Below, one piece after another: positions 24,474 through 37,700 of a stretch of 64,000 nt of DNA. Position 1 is the first letter of the stretch. Every line of letters starts with the position of its first letter. The translations under genes and the position numbers were made by a program. Origin of the DNA: Anadara kagoshimensis (taxonomy: Eukaryota > Mollusca > Bivalvia > Arcoida > Arcidae); contig CM037872.1 in the NCBI GenBank assembly GCA_021292105.1, positions 7,675,291 to 7,739,290 of the forward strand, in the 5' to 3' direction. Below the pieces are notes generated by a model, which worked only from the letters and a program-made list of their open reading frames with translations, did not search any database and had not been told where the DNA came from.

Positions 24474-27400
24474 CTGTTAAAAAAAGAAAAAGAAAAAAGG
24501 ATGAGTATATAAGTAATTGGAGTCGACAAGTACATTAATAACTATAGTTTTCAAAGTTTTGTGACTTCCTTAGCTGTAAAAAATATTTTTAAAAAAGAAT
24601 GAGTACATAAATAACTATAGTTTACCAAGAGAGACTAAAACACCCTCTGTGACCTTCACCTTTAAGATATGATAATTTAGTGACGTTTCAGGGAGTTTCT
24701 CAGATGCAACAATGGGTTTTAGCCATGACAGTTTTCAAACCAACCAGCCCACCCCCACCCCTAATTATATAGGTCAACATGTTATACCTAGGAGGATACC
24801 ACGGCACCTAGAGAAAACCACAAATCTTTGGCAAGAGAATTGATAAATTTTCTTGTACTAGGCTATGATTAATCAAGATTTAAACTTAGACAGTGAGAGG
24901 CACTTTGTTCCATAAACATGCTTTAGACAGTCAGCCACTGAGGCCCGCCATAATTATCACAAGGACAAGAACATTCAAAAGATTACTTTAAAAAAATAAC
25001 TTTTAAAAATACATTGCATTAATTCTTAAATTTTATTAGCAATATTCAATTTTCCTCCTGAATAAAAATATACAATGAATATTTATTATCTTATTTTGCT
25101 CAGTCTGTTTTAACTTTTTAGTTGTAAGTGGCTATAGTTAGCCTACTCTTTTTCGAGCTCTATAGTGGTGTCTTTAGCCTGCATTGAGACACGTGACCTC
25201 GGTATTGAGTCTCATTCATAAAACTATACTAGTATATAGCTTTTTACAGCTCTAGTATTGGCAGGAGATGAAAATCATCTCAGAAAATTTCCAAGTCCTA
25301 AGTGAGGTTTGAACCAACAAACCTGACTTCAAAAGCCAGTGACAGTACCACTCCGCCATGTCCGCCTGTTACAAAGATGTTATTACTATATATTTTATCA
25401 CCAATATACCCAGTTAGAATTTTTCCTACCTCTCTTTGTAGTTTTCTTTTTTCTGTTTTGAGTTCATCTTCTAATTTTTCTGATTCTTCAGAGTCTGTTT
25501 TATATCTTTTAATTTGAGTTTCTAATCTATTTACCTGCAATCAACAAAGTAATAATACACAAGTATATAAAAGCACTGAAGGTGCTGAGTGAACACAGCA
25601 AGTATTACTTACAATTCACAACAGTACAATAAACTAATCTATTTATCTGCAATAAACAAAGAAATAATACACAAGCATATCAAAGCACTGAAGGTGCTGA
25701 GTGAACAGAGAGTGAGATCAATATGCAAGTATTACTGTAAAGGGGATTATTTTCGTGGTGTGAAAATATCCTGATTTCTGACACCTGGCACCACACATGG
25801 GTGTAATTTTTACGTAACCAAAATCAGTGGGTGTATATTCTATATAATATGAAATATTAACCTGTATGGTAGACATTTTTGTGTGGGTAAAATTTTTGCA
25901 GTAGTTTCTTTAGTGCAAAATAAGCGAAAATTTTACCCATGTGAAGTATTAGGGTTAATAAGCTATGATATGATATACATGTATATCACAATACAATATG
26001 TATCACAATACATGTATATTACAATACAATATGTATCACAATACATGTATATCACAATACAATATGTATCACAATACATGTATATTACAATACAATATGT
26101 ATCACAATACATGTATATCACAATACAATATGTATCACAATACATGTATATCACAATACAATATGTATCACAATACATGTATATCACAATACAATATGTA
26201 TCGCAATACATGTATATCACAATACATGTATATCACAATATAATATGTATCACAATATATACTTAATCTGTGTATACAGTTAATTTTGTGAATTTGGATT
26301 CTTTTATTTTTTGCGTAATTGGATTGCATAGAAATGATGGTCATAATACTTGCAAGATGATTAAATGTCACACAGAATATTAATATGATGCACATTACTT
26401 GTAATTTTAATATACATTTACTCAGGATTCTATCTAAAGTAGTATTTTTGTAAATACTTACAGTTCCGTCTAAATTTGTTATATCTTGTTCAGCTTTTTG
26501 TAATTTTAATTTATATTCATGTATTTGTTTACTAGCTTCTCCTACAAAAATTAAACAACAATCAATCATTATTATATTTTATATTCAAGAAAGACATGTT
26601 TTGGATCTGTAATGATGTTAATTTTGTAGGTTTTTCAATTGTTCCAAGTCAGACATACAGGAATCAATAAAGTTTATGGTTAATGAATGGGGTTTTAATC
26701 CAAGTCAAAAATATTTCACTTATATCAAGATGTCACCAGCTATAAGTGAAGTGGCAGAAACTTTTACCTTTGTTATGCACTCAAGGCAATGTTCAGGGAT
26801 GGTTCTTTAGCATACTGTGATTACTTTGACATGGGACGTCAGTTTTTAAGGTCTGTCTCAAATTCATCATGTATTTCGCTTATATGAAAGCCCTCAGTCT
26901 TAAATTATAGGAGTAAACCACTATCAATCAGCAAGGGAGCTGTCAATCTTCTTAATACTAGGACCTGCCCTAAGTACAACTAGAAAAACTGTGAGCCACA
27001 AGCTCACAAAAAATATCCCTCGCTCCCCCACATAAAAAAAATCCATCGGATCAAATTTTTAAATAGGAGGTGCACATCTACATTATATCACAAAGATTGT
27101 GTGAAAGTTTCATTAAAATCCATTGAAGGGTTTAGGAGTTGCGGATAAGAGATAGGTACCCTAAGGTGTAACGGAAGGACGGAAGGACACCCCTATCACT
27201 ATATACCCCCTTTTTAAGCTGGGGGGTGGGGGGGGGGGGGGGGGGTGTCAAAGTTCAGCCTTGACATAAATAGTTGAGATGCATAATGGTGTCTTTGCAT
27301 CAAGTCAAGATTCTTTCACTTGTATTAAGTTGGACAATGATGGGATGGTGGAGGAAACAAGAGTGCTCAGAGAAAAACACTGTCCTTCAGTTCTCTTCTC

Positions 27401-30400
27401 ACACCAGGTTGAATTCAAACCTAGTAGGATGTTAGACACTGTGATCTGTAAGTGCACACTTCAGACCACCAAGTCACCCATACCCGTATGACATAAAGAA
27501 GTTTACAACAAACACAGTACCAAGTTCTTTTAATATTCTTACTTTGAACTTCATATAACTGCATTTCTGGTCCGTTAAACTGTGGAATTTTTGAAGAGGA
27601 ATGATCCCTTTTATATTTTTCTTCTTCTAAATCTTCTTTTAATTTTCTAACCTGAAAACAATCAACATATATCCTGTTATCAATTAAAAACATAAGATTC
27701 TTTCACTTATATGGGCATAATTGCCTACATTTTCTTGAGCCTAAGAGCAAGTTTTGGTCAATTTTGATCGCAGGGTTTTCAAATCTGTTACAAGGATTCC
27801 CCTGTTTGACTTGATAAAACCTTGTTATGCTGTATAATACTTGAGTTTGAATTTTTGATCCCACTGTTTCTTTCCTCATTGTTAATTTGCAGCTTCAGAT
27901 TCTGATTGGCAGCTAAGAATTGTCTCTTTCAAAACCATCCGTTAAAGAAGCCATTTTTAAACAAAGGTACAATACTGGTCCCCATCTTGCACACTTGGAC
28001 AGTATTTACACAATGCCCTTTGCTCAAATTGAATTGGAGGAAGTTACCATTTCACTATTGATTCATTCCAATTTGAACAATAAAACTATTTGAGATACAC
28101 TTGTAACTTATTAGACCCATAAATTTTTTGTAAGGGCACAAATAAATCAAGATAGAGGCGTCATTATTAGTCAAGTGAATAATCATTATAAGTGGTTAGT
28201 TATTTTTGCAGGAAATTTTTTAATATCAGTAGAAAAATTTGAAATACCTCTTTCACTAAACTTGCTTTCTCTTCAGCAAACCTTTTTAATTTATCATCTA
28301 CAAGAACAAACACATGTACAATAGAGTTAAATCATATGATTTTAATTATTTGATTTATCAATACAGCAAAATTCTTTATAATGTTTCTCAATAACTTATT
28401 GTATTTTGAAGTGCCATAATCCATTTCTTTTATGTTTTCCTCGGAAGTCTGGAAAGATTTATAGCACCAGAATCTTACTGAACAAATTGTGGCGATGAAA
28501 GAGTGGAGGAACAGTGTTTACTGCCCTAGTCAAGATTCTTTCCATTATTTCAAGGCAGTCAGTTCTGGAATAGCAGAGAAAACCAGAGTGCTCAGAGAAA
28601 ACCACTAACCTCTGGAAAGCAAGCAGACAAACTATCTAACCCGAGCAGGATTTTAGCCTAGGCCATGAGAGGCTCTCTCTTTAGCCTACAAGGACTTTTG
28701 GTAATGAAATGATGTTTTACTGTAAGTGGAAGAAAATCTGGCATATAATATATCATGCTATAACTCTTACCTAATGAACCATCACCAGCTTTATCTAAAA
28801 TATCAGCAGCCTCCGAGGATATCAATATACTGCCACCACTAGTAACGGGACCGTTTGGTAATGTAGAACACTTCTCTAAAGAAAAATTGCCTTCTTCAGA
28901 TGAAACTATCACAAGACCACTTTCCTAGATAAAAAAGAAAATTTATCATGTTTACACATATACAGAAACCAAAAGATATAAATCTTGTTTGTAACAAAGA
29001 AAGGGGAAATTCAATAGTCAACCAAAATTTGAATTTTGATCCTTCTTAATACTAGAAGGATGCTGCAATGACCGTGCTACCCTGCCACCTGCCAAGCCTC
29101 ATCTTTCATATTTCCCCTCTTGCTTTTATATTCAAATACCTTGAATCCAAACCACTTTAAACCCCAGTCAACTCCATCTGAAAGAACCGCGACTTTCATT
29201 TCCTACTGCTGAGTACTTGGAAAGAACAGTCACTACCCACTTTCAGGTCTTGGGTCAGACTGGTCTGAATTCAAACCCACGGCCCCCCACTTACGAAGTG
29301 AGCACTCTACCAACTGAGCTAATGCAGTGGTATACTGACTCATATGAGATCAACATGTAACAATGTAAATGCTTACAGAGTGTATTCAGTATTCTGTAAA
29401 ATATTTTCTTGAATTTCTAATCAATGATAAATGATTTGCCATTCATTCAAATTCAATTCAAACATTCTGTATTTGCAACTGATTGATTGATTGATTTAAT
29501 GGTGTTTTACGTCCAAGTCACAAATTTTTACTCATACCAAGATGTCACCTGCTATAGGTGAAGTGACAGAAATTTTGATTTTTGCAATGTGCTCAGAGCA
29601 ATGTGCAGGGAGGGTTGTTTTATGTGCCATGCCTGCTGTGACATGGGGCATTGGTTTTTAAAAGTCTCTTCCAAAAGACCCCTTGACTTTCATTTCTAAA
29701 TGCTGAATGCTTGACGAAAGAACAGTAACTACCTATTTTCAAGTCATTATCAGACCCGGCTGGGGTTTGAACGCATGACCTACTACATACAAAGCGAGTA
29801 CTCTGACAAATATCGCAGAAATAAGCTATTATTTACAATTGTTTTTTAACCATTAAGTTTAAGTTGATTGGTCTCAAGCAAAATTCAGTGGTCAAAGACC
29901 AGCCTAACAGTTTCCTAAAACGTGTCAATTTGCAAAAAAAAAAAACTTTCAAAAAAGTGATTTTTAGACCTGCTACCAGCTTACCTGTATGAGTCTACTA
30001 CCAGCTTACCTGTATGAGTCTATCTTTTATCTTTAATTGTTCTTTTAAACCATTAAGTTCGAATTCTAAATCTTTATTTGTTCTTTTCTGCATTTCTAAA
30101 TCCTGAAAAAAATTACAACAAAAATTAATTAAAACCTTGTTACCAACATCTCTATCCAAGCAGAAAATGTTAATGTTGTTCTGGTCTGTCAAACATATGA
30201 ACTAAAGAGAGTCCCATTCAGGCAGATCCTAGTGAGAGAAAGTTTGCCAGTTTGCTTGACAAATGTCAGGTGTTTTTCTTTGGGGACCATAGTTCCTCAA
30301 TCAATTGAAGACCGACCCTCTCTGCATAAGTGAAACATGTTGTCACAGATGTGATTATATTCCCCTCCACTGGGTAATTTTATATTACTTTTAAGCTATT

Positions 30401-31698
30401 GATAGTATAATTTAGTAAAATATGTTTTATGTAATTTGTAAGTGGAATTACTGCAGCTTCACATCAATAGAGGGTTAACACCTACATATGGTAAGCCTAA
30501 AAAGTTTTAAATCAACAAGCAAATTCAGTGAATTAAGATCCCCCAACCAGCAAATTCGTTTTTGGTGATTTGCACTTATGTTCAAATCTGGAGTTAACGA
30601 TATATGCATTTCCTATCAATGAGGATGCTTTGCACCAAGTTTCGTTAAATAGTGCTTCATAGTTTTGGAGAATTTGAGCATACAAGAGTTTCAGACAGAC
30701 AGACTGAAACTCGAATTTAATAGCCCCCTATTTCTTCGACAGGCGGGGGATAATAACAGATGGGAAGAGTGATCCCACCCTAGGATGGGATAGAGAAATC
30801 CTCTGTCGAAAAAATCAACAGGGGCAGCATGGAAAATTCCATGGGTGAAAAAATACCAACCCTTGACTTGTCTTTACATTCTCTCTGTATTTCTATCATA
30901 CTCTCCTCCTGCTCTTCTAACTGGTCTTTAAGTAATTCTGCCTGATATACCAACGAGTGCTTCTCATTATCAAGCTGAGCATTGGTAAACATAGACTTCT
31001 TATACTTGTCATCCATGTCTCGTAATTTACTCTGAAAAATTTAAAAATATTATCAGAACTACATATCTAGTAAATCAAAAATCTAAAACATTATAAGCAT
31101 CATGTTATTGTTGTTGTTGTCATGTTGTTTATGTTACATCAGCAATTTTTAAGCTCTCTCATGTTACGTTAATCTAAAAACATGTTCAGGTATGTGTGAG
31201 ATGTGCGGGTGTGTTTTATGGCTTGCCTTATACCAGTACACACTCAGGGCAACTTGAAGGTGAGCCAGTATGCCCCAGAAAACCATGCCACTCTCTGTCA
31301 CATTATACTAACACTGGATGAAACTGATGACACTCTTATCCTCTAGTACTAAGTACCAATAAAAGAAGCATTATCTAAAATTTCAACCCAGCCAGGGTTT
31401 CAACCTATGGCCTTCTGTGCTTGAGGCAGACACTTTTCCACTGAGTCAGCAAGGTGTTAAAGCATTATATGTATATACACACACTTAAACAAAGATGAAA
31501 ATTTTTCAAAATTAAGTAAGCTAGACTGACAGACAAAGGGTATTTTAAGTTACCTTTAATTCCCTAATGATATCTTTAAGATCTCTGGGTCCTTCCATAT
31601 CTTCCACCGTAGACGAGGAATCATCACTGCCTCGTCTTGAGTTAGAATAATCACCTCTAATCTGAAATGAATAAAGCATACTGGTATAACAATATATA

Positions 31699-31751
<53 letters not shown>

Positions 31752-34700
31752 CCATCAAATTCAAACTCTTCAGAATATTTTTGTTTTACAATCATAAGGT
31801 CAATTTATCCTTTTGAGATTGCACAAAAATAACACTTTTTTTAACACATTACTACCATCTGAAAGTTTTCAAGTATGTTTTTATCGTAGCTGATGATTGA
31901 AAATACTCAAGTAATTTTGAAAGTAACTGAACTATCCCAATAGCTCACCTAAGCTTTCATCTCGAGTAAGCTAAACTAGAACCATCTCTTGAGAGCCAAA
32001 TACCAACACACACACCCCCTCAGGCCTGAAAATTTAAAGTTTTTCTATGACCTTGACCTTTCCCATATAACCTTGGTTCAAGGCCATGACACACCTTTGG
32101 ACCATGAAGATTATTCATGTAAAGTTTATGACAGTCGCCGAAAGCAGCTATGAGATATGACAGGGACACAATTTTACACGGACAGACAGACATGGTGATT
32201 TCTATATATCCCCCTACCCTAAAACTAGTTTGCAGCATTATAAAAATCCTGACAGAAAATAGTTAGAATCATAAAACTATAATGGTCAAATCAACATACC
32301 TTACTGGTGTCATTGGATGATTCTGCTTTCTGTTTTTCTTCTTCCTGTAAGTAAAAATACCAGATATTGTAATGTTGCATAATGATTTCTTTACAATTTA
32401 GCGAGTTATTTAAGAGAAGTTACAAGATATTATCATAAACAGTCACTATAACAGGGCTCCAGAAACTTCGATTTGGCCTGTCAGACATTTTTTCGTACAA
32501 TCAAAACCCGAATTTTAAATAATTTGAACAAAAATTAAAATAATAATATTTTTTTACCACTGGAATTATTCATACATTTGCAGTAACAATGTAAAGGTTT
32601 CAATATTTTTATTTACCTCTTTCTGTTGTCGCTCTATTTCCCGTATTCTGATTTCTCTAGCTTCTGCTCTGGCAGCTCTCTTTGCAGCCAACCTGGACTC
32701 TGCCTATAATAGAAATAGAAGAAACAGAGACTTGTTATTTTAAATCCAGATTGTCAAATTTTCAGAACTGAAAGTTAAAGTATTCATTCAATCTAGAAGG
32801 GTCCTAGCACCATTACCCTCCAAAATAACAGTTTTGTCCTATAAAATATATCATTACAACCTCAATTTAAGGCCACCATTTGCTCATTCAGATTTTGGCA
32901 TTATAAAGAAGTTTGGCAATGAATTGAAAGGGGACTTATAAAGCAAATCATAAAGGAAATAGATTTTGGACATCAAAATAGTGTAGTGATAAGCAAGGTG
33001 ACAAAGTTAGCAAGAGGCACTATAATGAGGTTTTACTGCATCTATGGATCTACTCTGGTTGGTCCATCTTTTCTGTCTTTATAATAGAGTTTAGAGTACA
33101 TCCAGTTCTACCTCTTTTTCATTTATCTTATATCTTTGACTAACACCCTGACTGATATAAGTTTAAAGATTCCAAAGAGTGGAGTACTGGAGTTTTATGT
33201 GACTGTCAAGATTCTTTCAATTTTATTGAGGAGGTCAGTTCAGGGATGGTAGAAATCAGATTCATTGAATGAATGGGGTATTACGTCAAGACCCCACCAG
33301 CTATTATTAAATGTCAAAATACAAATGGGTATATGCTGATTGATTGATTGAATGGGGTTTACGTCTCAGTCAAGAATATTTTCACTAATATTGAGATGAC
33401 AACAACTAAAGTTGAAGTGGCAAAAATTTTTATCTTTGCAATTTGCTCAGGGCAATGAGCAGGAAGGGTTCTTTAATTTTAAATGTGCCACACCTGATAT
33501 GACATAGGGCAACAGTATTTAAGGTCTCTTCCAAAGGAGCCCTGGAGGAAATCAGAATATCTGGAGAAAACCTACAACCTTCAACAAGCAAAATCACAAA
33601 CTTTCTCACGCTAAGGTCTGTCCAGAATGGGATTCGAACCAAGGCGGTCAGAAACACTGTGATCTATAAACGCAAACTTAAAATCACTCAGCCACAGAAG
33701 CCTTAAAGAAAATTGACATATATCAAAATGTTCTCCAATGCACCAGATTTCAGGAATGTTTAGTCATGTAATTATTCGAGATCAGTTATTTTGTTAACTT
33801 TTTATTAACGATGACATTTTTCCAGTATATACAAGTAACATAAAATAAAAGAGAAAGAAAGGTTGTAAAAATGATAAAGTAAACAATTTATAAGTAACAT
33901 TACCATAACTTGAAATAACTTGAATAAGTAATTTTCAACTTTTTAATGTTTCCATTGATATAATGTATGCAGATAACAAATTTTAAATTGAAAATGAACT
34001 TTTCAGTTAACCCTGTGACCCCATGTAAGCCTTTTGAGTTCAGCTGAGTAATGGTGCTTAACATCAGTCAATAATATTTCACTTATATTGAGTTGTTGCC
34101 AGCTATAGAGGAAGGTGCAGAAATTTTGCCTGGCCATTACGCTGATGGCATTATACAGCAAGCATGCCTACTGTGATACGGGACCATGTTTATTTTAAGT
34201 TCCCATCCGAAATAAATTGTGAATTTCAATTTGTGATGCAGAGTGCTTGTCCAAAAAAAGTTACTTCCCACTTTCAAGTCTTGGGTCAGATCTGGTAGGG
34301 GTTTGAACCAGGGCCCCACAAACGCCAATAAGGTCATTCGGCGGTAAAAATCACCGCTAAAAAAAAAAAAAAAAAAAAAAACCTCATTCATACCCCCCCC
34401 CCCCCCCTCTTCTTCATTGGTTTATAGAGCTTTTTGGTGGAGCTTACATTTCGTCTGGAATGTTACACAGCAAAATCTACTTTCAGATGCTTCCTTTCTT
34501 TCTTCATTTTATTCATGAAAAACTTTATTCATCCAAACAGTCACCACAAAGTCGGGAAAGACTACAGCCATGTGCTTTGTTTACTTTCTGTCACTATCAT
34601 GATTATGTCCCTTTAATACATGTTATTATGCAGAGTGGGTAACGACTATTTGTCGGGTTAAAGTAAAAAAGAAAATATGGCTGTCACATGTTTTAATGCT

Positions 34701-37700
34701 TACATAGTCTTAATCATTAAAATCTGGGTTTATTTAGAAGAATATTAAAGAGATCATGATTTTATTATCGTCATACAGCATTCATATGAATAAGGAATAT
34801 ATAATAAGGTAATTTTGTTCATCTGCCTTGTGCAATACACATCGTTTGCCTACAGTAGCTCTGTTCCAGAACAGATGGAGATTTCCTTTTTGTGCCGAAT
34901 ATTCAAATAGGATTCGAATAACAGCCAACTAATATTCCAATGCTTAATTTGGTATTCTTTTTAGCTCTCTTGTTTCACCTCGCTGTTTGAAGCATCTCCT
35001 TAAAACATGAAACAAGGCATAAATAAAACTGAGGCCTCGTAAGGTATTTTGTTTACACGGTTTGTTGAACACACGTGGTCTCGGTAATTAAGTGATTAGA
35101 GGATTAACTCTGGTGTTGATTATACACAGTCAATGATTAATTAATTATCACACCGATTGTACACCTGTGGGACACGTGGCTTCATCTTAAAGTCTTGTGT
35201 GATTTCTCGATCGTGAACTAATCTTAATTGACAAGACAAAATTTAGAAGGTTTATGGGGGGGGGGGGGGGGGGAAACCGAATGACCGAATTTCAATTCGG
35301 CGTTTTATTTGCCAATTCGGTGATTTTTAGCCGATTTTGGCGATTTGTGGGGCCCTGGTTTGAACCCACTTCCTCCAACTTACTGAGTGAGAACTCTACC
35401 AGCTGACCTACCACAGTGGTACAGTAAACCTTTGAGATAACTTTGTTACATTACATCAGTGTCAACTTATAATTCAAATTGGAAAAAATAAAAATGAAAC
35501 TTAAAAACGTCAAATAACAATTCAGGACTGTCATATCCCTTTTGAGGCACTAACTTAGAAATGTGGAAAACAAGGATGGTTACATGCAATTTAACTATTG
35601 GGGGAAAGGCAGATATTACAGTTTACAGTACAAAATGTTACAATTTTGCACTTATTTGAGAAAATTCACCAATATATATCATGGTTTTGCTTGGCTTAAA
35701 GTTTAAAATTAGTAGCAGCCAAATTTTTAAAATTGTGAATTTTTTTAAAAGTTTTTTTTTCTCAAAACATTGTTAAAATAGGTCACTTTTCAAAAGAATT
35801 TTCAGAATTTAGTAGCCAATGTGAATTTTGGCTACCACGACTGGAAACATAGGTTACTCCTCAAACTAAGAAGATTGACAGCCCTGGAATTAATATTGGT
35901 CAGTCACCTATACTCACACCTGGACTTTTAAATTTAGATAAGCCATCCTTCATCAAATGTACTAAGAAAGGCTATAAAAAGTTCAAATCACAAAAGTCTC
36001 AAATACCAAAAATATAACATTTCAATGTTACAGTGATTTTGTTACTTTTTTGAAAACTACCTTCTGCCTTTAAAATTGGGAAAATTGAAGTTTTGAGATC
36101 TAGCAAACTGCATTATGTTATGCTGGCAATAGCTAGTATCTTCACAGTATCACTGCAAAGACACTACATTGTGGTACTATCTGATATTTTGTGGGTAAGG
36201 ACAACTGGATTTAATTTTTCAGTGCATCACTGTTTTGGGAAATTTTAGTGGGCAAATTGGGAAATTTTAGTAATTTTTCCCTAAGGGAATTACCTTTATT
36301 CAGTAGTAATTTCAATTAAACAAAATCACTGTGTTATCTATCCAAAATTTGAAGATTGACTGTTTGACTATGAGGTTTTTACATCCCAGTCAAAAATATT
36401 TCACTCATATTTAAAAATGTCACCAGCTATATGTGAAGTGGTAGTAAATTTTACCTTTGCAGTGTTCTCAGGGCAATTTGCAGGAAGAATTCTTTAAAGT
36501 GCCATGAGGTATCAAGTTTTTAAGCTCTCTTCCAAAGGATCCTGTGACATTCATTACGAAGTGCTTAGTCCTTGGTGAAAGAACAGTCACTAGATATTTT
36601 AAAACTTGGTCAGAACCCAAGCTGGGTCCCACAGTTGTCCAAAAATTATAAAGAATTTACAAAGTCTTGCAGGTCAAATTTTAAAGTCAACCTAAAGCAA
36701 GAGTCAATCCAGTGCTAACATGCTCATCCGGTAATATTCTAGGGACCCAATATATTGTATATTTCTACCCAAATGAGAAAGGGACAAATTGGAAGAACAG
36801 CCTTGCCAGGGTAATTGCTAATAGCCACATGGTATAGCGTGTACTATGTACATTTATTATCTTACCTATAGGGTACATTTTAAGTGAAATGATAGAGCAC
36901 TTGTTTTTTTGTGACCCGGATTTGATTCCCGACATTGAGGGATGGAAATTATTCATTGTAATTAGTGTAGTGTTTTGTCTTATGCCCAAATATTCTTTTA
37001 CGACAATTTAACTCATATGATGAACAGTGCACCTACCCCTGATAGCGAACTAATTTACACACGATTTTCTTCCTTTTTCTTATCAGAAACTTTTGTTTAA
37101 AGCGGTCCCTAGAAAATAAGCCCAGGGAACAAAATAAGCCCAGGGAAAGCCCAGGGAAGTTTCCCGCGCCCAGGAAGTTATAAGGCATTACATAGATGTG
37201 AAGTTCACATATTTATTATAGATCATATCATATTTTATCATGTTAAAAAATTGTATCGATCTAAACCAGAATGACGAAGTATTTTATCATTGGTTTTTTC
37301 ACCTTACAGTATGCGTCGGTGAGTGAAGGGAGATAACTCACTATCATAGAATACTCAATTATTAACGTGGGGGAATGTTATCTATTGTCTTTCTAATTTT
37401 GGTTTTTGAATTGGATTTGTTATGCAAGGTGACGTAAATAATTTAATAAAAGATTCCTGACGTACAGAGTTGAGATTTAAAAAATAATAACGATGAATAC
37501 GGTATATTTACTTTACAAGTGAAAAATACTAATTTTTCACTTCATTTACAAAATGTAACTAGTCTATAAAACAAAAAAAGGAAATAATAAATTTTCATAA
37601 TCGAAGGTTTTTCTGAGTTTTAACGAAGTAATGTCTAATAACTGTTTTAAAGGACTTTTTGTGAATTTTTGGTTTGTCAGTAATGTATTGGCTAATACTA

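Noticed and set aside
25883-26266. Repetitive open frames (11-residue period)
   Set aside because: 33-bp intronic minisatellite in LRRFIP; period divisible by three.
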